Source: Paraburkholderia graminis C4D1M
Lineage (GTDB): Bacteria; Pseudomonadota; Gammaproteobacteria; Burkholderiales; Burkholderiaceae
Direction of reading: 5' to 3'
NCBI RefSeq assembly: GCF_000172415.1
Contig: NZ_ABLD01000019.1
Coordinates: forward strand, 62,001-126,000
Length of the DNA stretch: 64,000 nt
Shown here: positions 27,615 through 35,821 of the stretch, piece after piece
Position numbering within the stretch: position 1 is the first letter of the stretch
Layout of the letters: the number at the start of each line of letters is the position of its first letter
The notes under the pieces: model-generated
The model's input: the letters and a program-made list of their open reading frames with translations, nothing else
The model's database searches: none
Told to the model about the DNA's origin: nothing
Program-made: the position numbers and the translations under genes

Positions 27615-28016
27615 GTGCTTTCAGTGCTGATGGTGGAAGATGAAAATGGAGTGGCCGCGTCATGGCAGGCCATGTGCGAGATGAGCGGCTATGCAACATT
27701 CTCTGCTGCTAATGGCAAAGCCGCGTTGGGCATTCTGCGGGCCAATGAGGTCGACGTCGTAGTGGCGGACCGCAAGATGCCGGACATGTCGGGATGTGAC
27801 TTGTGCTATTCCCTGCGCAACGACAGGCGGCTTGCCGAAGTTGTTTTCATCCTTGTTTCGGATGACCCAAGTCCACCTGCATTTCTGTACTGTGACGCGA
27901 TCCTTCACAAACCCGTTGCTGCCTCCACGTTGATATCAGAGATAGACCGAATCGTTGCTGAACGTGACGTCAATGGTCGTCGAAAAGCCGCCCGTGTGGC
28001 GGGCCTCAGATATTGA
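27615..28016 (+). CDS. Stand-alone response-regulator receiver protein
   Basis: A 133-residue CheY-like receiver without an output domain. The acidic pocket is EDE (residues 8-10), the phosphoacceptor is Asp52 in VVADRKMPDMSG, the switch position is Ser82 and the conserved lysine is Lys99 in LHKPV. Translation probably starts at GTG 27615, with AAGGAGG 5 bp upstream. No histidine kinase is nearby. It could serve the chemoreceptor system or a distant phosphorelay. A short basic tail follows the domain. Confidence 0.8.
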   Translation: MLSVLMVEDENGVAASWQAMCEMSGYATFSAANGKAALGILRANEVDVVVADRKMPDMSGCDLCYSLRNDRRLAEVVFILVSDDPSPPAFLYCDAILHKPVAASTLISEIDRIVAERDVNGRRKAARVAGLRY

Positions 28017-28182
28017 TGTGACGAACGACGGCATCTATGTAGCGCAGGCCTAACCGACAATAGTCCTTTGTCCGCGGCGCATGAGCCGCGCCATGCCTCA
28101 CGCACGCAATGCTACATCAGCGGTTGCATATTCAATTGGAAACCAGACCGTCGGGCTGACCCGCTCCGATTCGGATCCTCCG

Positions 28183-28211
28183 TTGACATCAAATCTTGAC
28201 GGTGTCACACT
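28183..28211 (+). promoter_or_regulatory. Promoter with TGAC/GTCA palindrome before the Tat amidase
   Basis: TTGACA (28183-28188), 17 bp and CACACT (28206-28211), with TGACGGTGTCA at 28197-28207. Compared with 68-96 the pattern TTGACA-N6-CTTGACGSTGTCACA is conserved across both promoters, which otherwise drive unrelated genes. Confidence 0.5.
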
Positions 28212-28279
28212 CGGATCGCGGAAAGCCGAACGACTTGCAATAGCCCGCCGCATTCAATTGTCAACTCAGGCGCCATCAC

Positions 28280-29887
28280 ATGAAAATGACCCGGACCAAC
28301 CCACTACCAACTCACGACGAACCGAATGAGCCTGGCACGATCGATTCGCCTGCTCGACGTCGCTTCGTAAGAGATACATCGGCAGTTTTGCTCAGCACAG
28401 CGGTCGGGCCCAGTATGTCGTACGCTGCCGCAGCGATCGAGCCGGCAGGGTCGTCGGTAGACGTATCGCAAGTGCACGAAGCTAGCTTGTTCGAGGCGGC
28501 GCGCGCTATCAACACCAACCGGCTAACCTCGGAGCGGTACACGGAGGTCTTGCTCGAACGTACGCATAAATTCGCATCCCTTAATGCGTTCATCACCGTC
28601 GACGATGACAAGGCACTGTCGGCAGCCCGAGCAGCCGACAAGGCGCGTCTCGCGGGGAAGAGAAGAGCACTTCCAGGGCTGCCTATTGGCGTCAAGGATA
28701 GCTACCTGACCATGGACCTGCCCACCAGCTTCGGGACAGCCGTGGCGCGTGACTTCAAGCCTGCGACGGACGCAAAGGTCGTGACTGCTATGAAAGATGC
28801 AGGTTGCGTTGTGCTCGGGAAGAACAACCTGGTCGAAATGTCGTATGGTCTCACCGGTCTCAACGGTCATTACGGGCAGGCGAAAAACCCGTACAACGTG
28901 CTTCACATTACCGGAGGGTCGTCGTGCGGCGGTGCAGCTAGCGTGGCCGCGAGACTGGTCCCGGCAGCTCTGGGTGGGGACACGGTCGGGTCAATTCGCG
29001 TTCCTGCAGCGCTATGCGGCGTCGTTGGTTTCAAGCCGACACCCGGCCGATGGTCAGGAAGTGGAGTCGCGCCGATCTCAAACACATTGGATACGACCGG
29101 TCCGATAGCAAGGCGGGTGTCGGATTGCGATCTGCTAGACTCGATCGCGACGGGGAATTACTCGTCCCCACAACGGCTTCAAGCAAGCTTAAAGGGCACG
29201 AGACTCGCGGTCGCACGTCACTATTATCTCGACGGCGCCGACGCGGAAGTAGAAAAGGTCTTCAACGACACGATTTCTAAACTGAAAGATGCGGGAGCCA
29301 GTGTCCTCGAAGTCGATCTTGGCACAGATTTCGGCCCTATGGTCGAGGAGGCTAACTGGGCGCTGTTCTTTCATGATACCCAGCCCGATGTAACGGCCTT
29401 CCTGCGAGACCAGAAAATCCCCCTTACGTTCGAAGAGATTTACGATGGGCTAGAGTCGCATATCAAAACTCGGTGGCAACGATTTGTCCTGACCACGGGA
29501 GCCGGCTACACGGAGGACGTCGCCTACAAAGACGCTCTTTTCCGGCGCCGGCCAGAAGTCCGACGCCGCTTTGACAGTCAGGTTTTTTCTCGCGCAGATG
29601 CGATTGTGTTTCCAACAACCCTGTGCGCCGCTCCGACCATTGCAGAGCAGTGGCAATATACGGTTGCGGGTCGGACGGTAAACGACGTCTTTCTGTCGAG
29701 GAACACCTATCCGGCTAGCTTTGCTGGACTGCCGGGGATATCGATTCCTATGGGACTGACGGAGAACGGCCTACCGCTCGGGTTCGAGTTGGACGCAAGC
29801 AGTGGAAGCGACAAAGCACTATTAACTCTTGCGCGACGTGTCGAACAGGTCATTGGCTTTGTGCGGCCACCGTCGGTTTCGGCCTGA
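28280..29887 (+). CDS. Amidase-signature amidase with Tat signal
   Basis: A 535-residue amidase-signature enzyme. The triad is placed at Lys139 (IGVKDSY), Ser214 (TGGSSCGGAAS) and Ser238 (GGDTVGSIRVPA). The N-terminus carries a twin-arginine motif, ARRRFVRDTSAVLLSTAVG, so the folded enzyme is probably exported by Tat to the periplasm. It shares long stretches with the cytoplasmic amidase at 22634, for example LGKNNLVEMSYGLTG, suggesting duplication and relocation. It is monocistronic. An in-frame methionine at codon 3 (ATG at 28286) could also be the start; both keep the Tat motif. Substrate unknown. Confidence 0.88.
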   Translation: MKMTRTNPLPTHDEPNEPGTIDSPARRRFVRDTSAVLLSTAVGPSMSYAAAAIEPAGSSVDVSQVHEASLFEAARAINTNRLTSERYTEVLLERTHKFASLNAFITVDDDKALSAARAADKARLAGKRRALPGLPIGVKDSYLTMDLPTSFGTAVARDFKPATDAKVVTAMKDAGCVVLGKNNLVEMSYGLTGLNGHYGQAKNPYNVLHITGGSSCGGAASVAARLVPAALGGDTVGSIRVPAALCGVVGFKPTPGRWSGSGVAPISNTLDTTGPIARRVSDCDLLDSIATGNYSSPQRLQASLKGTRLAVARHYYLDGADAEVEKVFNDTISKLKDAGASVLEVDLGTDFGPMVEEANWALFFHDTQPDVTAFLRDQKIPLTFEEIYDGLESHIKTRWQRFVLTTGAGYTEDVAYKDALFRRRPEVRRRFDSQVFSRADAIVFPTTLCAAPTIAEQWQYTVAGRTVNDVFLSRNTYPASFAGLPGISIPMGLTENGLPLGFELDASSGSDKALLTLARRVEQVIGFVRPPSVSA

Positions 29888-30104
29888 TCTTTGCATGGCG
29901 GGCGGCCGCAGATACCGCGCTGAATGCACATAGCGTTGCGGCTCTTGGGAAGATGATGTGACGCTGCTTGGTGTTGGGATGAATACACGAGCCGGAATCG
30001 GACTTGCTCCCTTGCGGCGATGTCCAGTCCGAAGCAGCGTCAACTGCCATCGTCCCGCGTTGCGACGGTAAGCGTTTGATCAGCGGCAAAGGCTAGCAAG
30101 CCTT

Positions 30105-31106
30105 TCAGGTGACGGGGGTTCTGGTGTCCGCATCGGCGCTGTACGGAGTTGGCATACCTGCGAGATGTGAAGTGGCGGTGCGTCTCCGGTGGACTGCGTT
30201 GGCCTGTGGTTTCAAGTAGTTTTCAAAAAGACTCCCCGCCCACTCGACAAACGCGCGCACTTTTGATGACAAGTGCCGGTTTGCTGGATATATCGCTGAA
30301 ACCGGGATTGGTTGCGGTCGGTGATGGCAGATCACCTCCAGCAGTTCGCCACTTCGCAAGTGCTCTCTTACCATGAAAGCGGGGACCTGGATCAGCCCCA
30401 TTCCGTCAAGGCCGCATCTAATGTACGCATCAACGTCGCTGACCGCAACGGTTCCTGGTATGCGGATTTCAGCAGCATGGCCATTGCGAACGAAGTTGAA
30501 GTCAAGGTTTCTTCCGGATCCGGAAAGCAGGTGAACGGCAAAGTGCCGTGGAAGATCGTCGATTTCGAGAGGACAGCCATGCCGTTGTATGTACCGCGGG
30601 CTAGCCGAGGTTAACATTTCCACGTGTCCGAACTGTCTGGCTATCAGACTGGAGTCCTCCAACAGCCCTACACGGATTGCGCAGTCTATGCCTTCTTGAA
30701 CGAGGTCGACACGTCTGTCGCTGAAGCCGATTCTAAGGTCCACTTGGGGATACATGCTGCAAAATTCATGGATCCGCGGCACGATGACGGTTCTGCCAAT
30801 GGCCGGTGGCAGGTTGATTCTCAGGGTGCCGTGAATCCCGCTCGCGCCACTGGTTAGCGCGTATTCCGTTTCCTCCAGGTCAGAAAGGATCTGAACACAA
30901 CGCTCATAGTATTGCGCGCCCTCTGCGGTCAAATTAATGCGGCGCGTCGTGCGGTACAGGAGCCGAACCCTGAGATGAGCCTCGAGGCTCTTGATGATGT
31001 TCGAGGCTGATGCGCGAGGAAGATTCAAAGAGACCGCGGCCCGCGAAAAACTATTGGTCTCCACGATCCTGGTAAAAACAACCATCGCCTGAAAACGGTT
31101 GAACAT
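30105..31106 (-). CDS. LysR-family transcriptional regulator
   Basis: A 333-residue LysR-type activator/repressor. The helix-turn-helix region is FTRIVETNSFSRAAVSLNLPRASASNIIKSLEAHL and a periplasmic-binding-protein-like effector domain follows (LRINLPPAIGRTVIVPRI, GIDCAIRVGLLED). The branch resembles CrgA/AaeR-like regulators of aromatic and efflux genes. It diverges from the TetR gene at 31475; the 370-bp gap between them holds a GTATAT-type operator. It ends about 220 bp after the Tat amidase stop, in the opposite direction. The C-terminal tail is unusually long and polar. Confidence 0.88.
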   Translation of the reverse strand: MFNRFQAMVVFTRIVETNSFSRAAVSLNLPRASASNIIKSLEAHLRVRLLYRTTRRINLTAEGAQYYERCVQILSDLEETEYALTSGASGIHGTLRINLPPAIGRTVIVPRIHEFCSMYPQVDLRIGFSDRRVDLVQEGIDCAIRVGLLEDSSLIARQFGHVEMLTSASPRYIQRHGCPLEIDDLPRHFAVHLLSGSGRNLDFNFVRNGHAAEIRIPGTVAVSDVDAYIRCGLDGMGLIQVPAFMVREHLRSGELLEVICHHRPQPIPVSAIYPANRHLSSKVRAFVEWAGSLFENYLKPQANAVHRRRTATSHLAGMPTPYSADADTRTPVT

Positions 31107-31213
31107 AACTGCGCCGAAAGAGTGCTCTTGGATGTCTGTGGAAAAACTCGTCAGAGGATCTAACGGCGTATGCCGAACCCGCCGACGCGGGCAGGTATCA
31201 CCGCCCCATACGG

Positions 31214-31245
31214 TTTACAGGAAAGTGTATATGCACGTATTATAG
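31214..31245 (+). promoter_or_regulatory. Promoter with GTGTATATGCACGTAT operator
   Basis: TTTACA (31214-31219), 18 bp and TATTAT (31238-31243), with GTGTATATGCACGTAT at 31225-31240. It faces the TetR gene at 31475, 230 bp away. It could also affect the divergent LysR gene. The rest of the gap from 31107 to 31474 shows nothing recognisable. Confidence 0.45.
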
Positions 31246-31474
31246 CAGCATTGTCGAGCCGATACGGATCTGGGATTTGGCGTCGGCTGCACCGTACCAT
31301 CGTGCACACGGTGTATCCCACGAAGGCAGGCGCCGACTATTCCACCGTTGATGCGGCAAATCGAACCGAGGGAATCCGTCCCCCATGCCGATGGTGGCCA
31401 CTGCCAGTTCGCGGATCCATGCGCCCCACGCGACTTCAGTTGAAAAGCAGAGATGTAGCCGAGGAAACGCCAGT

Positions 31475-32074
31475 ATGCAGAGTCGTGACGCAGCCGAAGA
31501 GCGGGAATCAATGATTGAAAGGATAGGTCCCTTCCTTTATCGAGCCGGCCTGCACGGCGCCACGATGGATGAAATTGCAAGGGAGGCTGGTACCTACAAA
31601 ATGTCAATCTATCGGGCAATTGGGACGAAGAACGATGTCTGGATGACCTATGCACGAACGCTATGCGAGCAACGCAATAGGGAGATGACCGCCCTGCTTC
31701 TGCGCTCCGATCAACGACCCGAACGCTTAGTGATGAATTACTTCCTGCAACAACGGGAACTCGTGCTTAATGATGCGATTCTTGGCGACCCAATATTGAA
31801 GCTGTCGACGGAAGCGGCGGGACGATTCGAAGAATTGCATCAGGCGCTATGCCGACAGCGTGACTTACATCTCGCTCGTTTTGAGCAGATCGGAGGATCG
31901 ATCGCTCCCAGTGACGGGATTAATCTTGGCATAGAGCTGCATATGATGTGGCAAGTATTGGTGTCGTGTGGCCGCAGCCGTGCTGCGATCCAGCGGGACT
32001 CTGAGCATGTTATCCGCATGGTCAGACGAACGCTGGATGCGTGTCTGCGACGCCCGGAGCTGCAAGGAGCCTGA
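31475..32074 (+). CDS. TetR-family regulator
   Basis: A 199-residue TetR-type regulator with helix-turn-helix PFLYRAGLHGATMDEIAREAGTYKMSIYRAIGTKNDVW; the C-terminal helical bundle has no recognised ligand signature. The frame is open 30 codons further up (ATG at 31385), but the ATG at 31475 has GAGGA upstream and yields a normal N-terminus. The stretch GTYKMSIYRAIGTK is less typical than the usual tyrosine-phenylalanine helix 3. It is probably placed under the GTATAT-type operator 230 bp upstream, making it a second-tier regulator. Confidence 0.8.
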   Translation: MQSRDAAEERESMIERIGPFLYRAGLHGATMDEIAREAGTYKMSIYRAIGTKNDVWMTYARTLCEQRNREMTALLLRSDQRPERLVMNYFLQQRELVLNDAILGDPILKLSTEAAGRFEELHQALCRQRDLHLARFEQIGGSIAPSDGINLGIELHMMWQVLVSCGRSRAAIQRDSEHVIRMVRRTLDACLRRPELQGA

Positions 32075-32372
32075 CAAAGTTGAAGCGAAGTTGAACAGTT
32101 TATGCAAACGTTCAACTCATCGACGGCAACGCGGCTAGTGCCTTACTTAAACGAGCAGTGGATTAGTGCCAAAGGTCGCCGTAGTCGAGGGAGCTAACCG
32201 CTAGCCTTCGTCGCCGCCACTGCTGAGGAGGCGCGCTTGTCATCACTAGGCTGTCTCCGCGGCCCGTGTCCATGCAAGCTCGGGACCACGGAAAGGGCAA
32301 CTGGCCGACGGCAGCGCTTTTTGGAAGCGATGAAGCGGGGCGCAGTATGCCTGTTTGAAGGGAGACTTAATT

Positions 32373-33065
32373 TTGGCTCATGTGCTGGATAATCCGGCCT
32401 GGCATGCTATGACCACCAACCACCGGTCGATTTCGGTGGGCCATGAGTGCGCGCGGCGCTACCTGGCTGACGTATCGCCAATCGCCGCACTTGCTGATGT
32501 TGCCAATGAGCGGGGATGGCTTGCGCTTGGCAGACTTGCCGCTAACGGAGTCGTCGGTCTGGTTGGGGTTGCGCCGGAACTGCTCCCTGATGGATGGACG
32601 ATTCACTGGTATTTCCCGTTTGTGCAAATGACATGCACGGTTGACACCTTTCGCGGCAGTTGCGACACGGCCGACGTGCTGACACTCACGGAGATGGATA
32701 CGCGCGCGATGCTGCAGTTGGTCAGCGCCGCAAAGCCGGGGCCGATGGAACGTCGTACGATAGACATGGGACGCTATGTTGGGATTAAATCGGGTGGGAA
32801 ACTGGCGTCTATGGCCGGTGAAAGGCTCGCATTTCCGGGATACGTCGAGGTAGCGAGCGTGTGTACGGATCCGGCGCACTCGGGGAAAGGTTTCGCGGAA
32901 ATGGTAACAACTGCGATCACTGCAGGAATAGTGGCGCGCGGGGATACAGCTTTCCTGCACGTCCGCCAGGACAATCGCCGAGCTGTGTCACTCTATAGCC
33001 GACTCGGATTTGCGGAGCGATGCGTCACGCCCATTGTTGCTGTAAGCCTGTCAGAGAAAGCGTGA
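32373..33065 (+). CDS. GNAT-family N-acetyltransferase (FR47-like)
   Basis: A 230-residue protein with a C-terminal GNAT fold. The acetyl-CoA signature reads EVASVCTDPAHSGKGFAEMVTTAITAG, followed by FLHVRQDNRRAVSLYSRLGF. The N-terminal LDNPAWHAMTTNH is conserved in this FR47-like group, so the start must lie before it. TTG at 32373 with GGGAG 9 bp upstream is chosen; GTG at 32382 is an alternative. It would acetylate an amine or amino acid. The preceding 298 bp shows no gene. A hairpin with a T-run follows. Confidence 0.8.
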   Translation: MAHVLDNPAWHAMTTNHRSISVGHECARRYLADVSPIAALADVANERGWLALGRLAANGVVGLVGVAPELLPDGWTIHWYFPFVQMTCTVDTFRGSCDTADVLTLTEMDTRAMLQLVSAAKPGPMERRTIDMGRYVGIKSGGKLASMAGERLAFPGYVEVASVCTDPAHSGKGFAEMVTTAITAGIVARGDTAFLHVRQDNRRAVSLYSRLGFAERCVTPIVAVSLSEKA

Positions 33066-33105
33066 GCAGCTAAAGTGACGGTTGGCTTCTGATAGTGATT
33101 GATAA

Positions 33106-33141
33106 AGCCCGGAGATAGGGCGCTGAAGGGCTGTTTTTTTT
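33106..33141 (+). terminator. Probable Rho-independent terminator after the GNAT gene
   Basis: AGCCC (33106-33110) and GGGCT (33128-33132) form a short stem with a 17-nt loop, followed by a run of eight T (33134-33141). It lies 40 bp after the GNAT stop. The stem is short, so confidence is moderate. Confidence 0.45.
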
Positions 33142-33355
33142 GCGGCTAAACGCACATCGCTGCGGCGGCCGACCTCCTACCGCGGCTGTAAAAAATAGAA
33201 TCGGTTGGCGCTAGAAGATGACACAGCAAGAATCTGTTCTATAAGCGCCCCCGTCTGCCGATTCAACGAAAAGCTTAAGACTGATGGGACGGCGCCGATG
33301 CACATGGGTGCGGCGACCGTCTTGTGCACAGGACGTTTGTGTCTCCGAGAAGTGT

Positions 33356-34297
33356 TTACAAACCGCGGTCTTCCTTCGACGGGAAGCTCGCGCGATGATC
33401 CTGGCGGCGATGGGCTCGGCCCAGTTGCATGAACAGCCATTGACGGAACGCTGCCGCAGGTTCTCTTAGAGAACGGTCGCTCGGATAAACCAGATAGTAT
33501 GCAAAGTCAGCGGCGAGCTTCTCGGGAAATGGTCGTACGAGCAGCCCTGCGCTAAGGTCGTTGTCTGCCAGGGCACTGCGAGCGAGCGCCACGCCGTGTC
33601 CCGCCGCCGCGGCATGCAGTAGTAAACCTGCATCGCCATAAGTCGAGCCAGCCGCGATCGGCACATCGTCGTTCATGCCGACATGGCGGAACCAGACCGA
33701 CCAAGGTATGCGTTGGTCCCGCAATAGTGTCACCTTCAGCAGGTCGCGCGGTTCCTTAAGATTGTTCTTTTCCAAAAACTGTGGGCTACACACTGGAAAG
33801 ATGTCCTCGGTGTATAGAAGCTCCGCCGTGAGGCCATCCCATTTTCCAGGTCCATATCGCAAGCCAACGTCCACCCCTTCGTGCGAGAAGTCTGCAAGCA
33901 GAGCGGAAGCCCGTATATTGACTTCGATATCCGGATTGCTTTGATGCAAACTCGCGAGCCGGGGAATGAGCCACCTGGCAGCAAAGGCAGGTAGAACACT
34001 GACCGTGACAATCCTTGAGCGTAGTTTTCGCGCTCTGACTTCTTCAATACCTTGCGCAAGGCGCGACATACCTTCCGAAACGTGTAGCGCCAGCCGTTGG
34101 CCTGCCTCGGTAGGCACCATGACATGGCCATCGCGGCGGAACAACTTCACGCCTAACGATTGTTCGAGACTCTTGATGTGATGGCTCACGGCTCCATGGC
34201 TCAAGCCAAGTTCGTCAGCGGCGCGACTGTACCCACGTTGGCGAAACGCCGCTTCGAATGCACGAAGTGCTGACAAGGGTAAATGAGGACGAGGCAT
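33356..34297 (-). CDS. LysR-family regulator (GcvA/AmpR-like)
   Basis: A 313-residue LysR-type regulator of the GcvA/AmpR branch: LPLSALRAFEAAFRQRGYSRAADELGLSHGAVSHHIKSLE and an effector domain with DVGLRYGPGKWDGL and AAGHGVALARSALADNDL. The ATG at 34297 is preferred over an upstream in-frame TTG at 34309; neither has a clear ribosome site. It diverges from the MFS/amidase operon starting at 34400, which it probably regulates from the 102-bp gap. Confidence 0.88.
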   Translation of the reverse strand: MPRPHLPLSALRAFEAAFRQRGYSRAADELGLSHGAVSHHIKSLEQSLGVKLFRRDGHVMVPTEAGQRLALHVSEGMSRLAQGIEEVRARKLRSRIVTVSVLPAFAARWLIPRLASLHQSNPDIEVNIRASALLADFSHEGVDVGLRYGPGKWDGLTAELLYTEDIFPVCSPQFLEKNNLKEPRDLLKVTLLRDQRIPWSVWFRHVGMNDDVPIAAGSTYGDAGLLLHAAAAGHGVALARSALADNDLSAGLLVRPFPEKLAADFAYYLVYPSDRSLREPAAAFRQWLFMQLGRAHRRQDHRASFPSKEDRGL

Positions 34298-34399
34298 ATG
34301 TGAATTCAAGTAACGTTTAGCACGGATATTTATCGTTGGATGTGTGATCGCAGCCCCCCTATCATGGGCCCGGAGCGCAATACACTGAAGGGATAACTC

Positions 34400-35821
34400 G
34401 TGCGGAAAACAAGCGATGGAAGAAGTTACGCCGGAGGCAGAGGCACCATAGTACCGACGCGCTTTCGTTTCGTGGTCGTTGGACTGCTGTTCATGATCGC
34501 CACTGTGAACTATGTTGACCGCGGTGCGCTGTCGTTCGCGTCAGAACACATTATCGGAGCTTTCGGATTCGACAGCGCACAGTGGGGCGAAATACTAGGA
34601 TTTTTCGGATACGGTTACATGTTTGGAGCTCTAATCGGTGGTGTTTTGCTGGACCGATGGGGCGCCCGGAAGGTCTGGATCGTTGCAGGAGTCGCTTGGT
34701 CGATATTTGAGGGCGGCACCGCCATTGCAGGAGAGCTCGGGTTGACCCTCTTCGGAGGCAGCGCTCTTGCCGGATTTGCAGTCATGCGGAGCATCTTCGG
34801 TTTTAGTGAGGGCCCCGCCTTCTCAAGCATTAACAAGACAATTGTGAGATGGGCGGCGCCGAGTGAACGTGCAATGCTTTCGTCTTTTGCACTCGCGAGT
34901 ACACCGTTTGGCGCAATGCTTGCGGCGCCCATCACTGTCGGACTGCTTACCGCTACTGGCAACTGGCGTATGACATTCGCGATACTTGGCGCTGGCAGTC
35001 TTCTCCTGATCGCTGTATTTGCGTGGGTGTTCACGGATAGTCCAGAAGAGAGTCACCGGGTCAATGCCGCCGAACTCCAAAAGATTCGGCATGATGGACC
35101 AACAGTCTCGCCGACAGCGCCCCTCCCGGACTCGAACGAAGAAATCCCGGGCTGGCTTTCGTTTTTCTCAAGTCGCACATTGGTATGTAACGCTATTGGC
35201 TACTTTGCGTTCCTTTACGTGACGTTTCTGCTGCTTACATGGACGCCAAAGTACCTTCAGAACCAATTCCACTATAGTCTTTCATCTCTTTCGTACGTCG
35301 GCGTCATCCCATGGCTCGGATCGTGTCTTGCGGTTTTGATCGGCGGCCGACTCTCGGATTTGATATTGACAAAAACGGGTGACTTGCGGATTGCACGCAG
35401 CCAGTTCGCGGCCGCCTGCCTGTTGCTTGCTGGCGTGTGCTTTTTGCTGATACCGAAGGCGGGATCTGCAGCAGGTGTTCTCGCGCTGATGACAATCGCG
35501 AACGCACTGAACACCTTGCCAAATGCAGTGTATTGGGTGGTCGTGTTGGATACCGCCCCGCGCGCCCGCATCGGTACGTTTAGCGGTATGACGCACTTTA
35601 TTGCGAACATCTCGTCTGTCGCGGCTCCTACGCTCACCGGATATCTGGTCAAGGTTAATGGCTACAACGCAATGTTTTTTGCCGCCGGATTAGTCTCGCT
35701 CGTCGGAATGATCGCGATGTTAGCCGTGGTGCCAGGTGTATTCGTCAAACGTAAGCCCGCTCATGTGCCACCTGACGCACTCCGGGCGGAAATTCCGGAC
35801 AACGGCAAGAGAACCTCATGA
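34400..35821 (+). CDS. MFS transporter, anion:cation symporter type
   Basis: A 473-residue major-facilitator protein with about 12 membrane helices. The start region VGLLFMIATVNYVDRGALSFA and GVLLDRWGARKVWI match the ACS family of organic-anion transporters (hexuronate, glucarate, phthalate and similar). Translation appears to start at GTG 34400, with AAGGGA upstream. Its last codons overlap the amidase gene (ATGA), so the two are translationally coupled: the transporter probably imports the amide or acid handled by the amidase. LysR at 33356 is divergent. Confidence 0.88.
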   Translation: MRKTSDGRSYAGGRGTIVPTRFRFVVVGLLFMIATVNYVDRGALSFASEHIIGAFGFDSAQWGEILGFFGYGYMFGALIGGVLLDRWGARKVWIVAGVAWSIFEGGTAIAGELGLTLFGGSALAGFAVMRSIFGFSEGPAFSSINKTIVRWAAPSERAMLSSFALASTPFGAMLAAPITVGLLTATGNWRMTFAILGAGSLLLIAVFAWVFTDSPEESHRVNAAELQKIRHDGPTVSPTAPLPDSNEEIPGWLSFFSSRTLVCNAIGYFAFLYVTFLLLTWTPKYLQNQFHYSLSSLSYVGVIPWLGSCLAVLIGGRLSDLILTKTGDLRIARSQFAAACLLLAGVCFLLIPKAGSAAGVLALMTIANALNTLPNAVYWVVVLDTAPRARIGTFSGMTHFIANISSVAAPTLTGYLVKVNGYNAMFFAAGLVSLVGMIAMLAVVPGVFVKRKPAHVPPDALRAEIPDNGKRTS

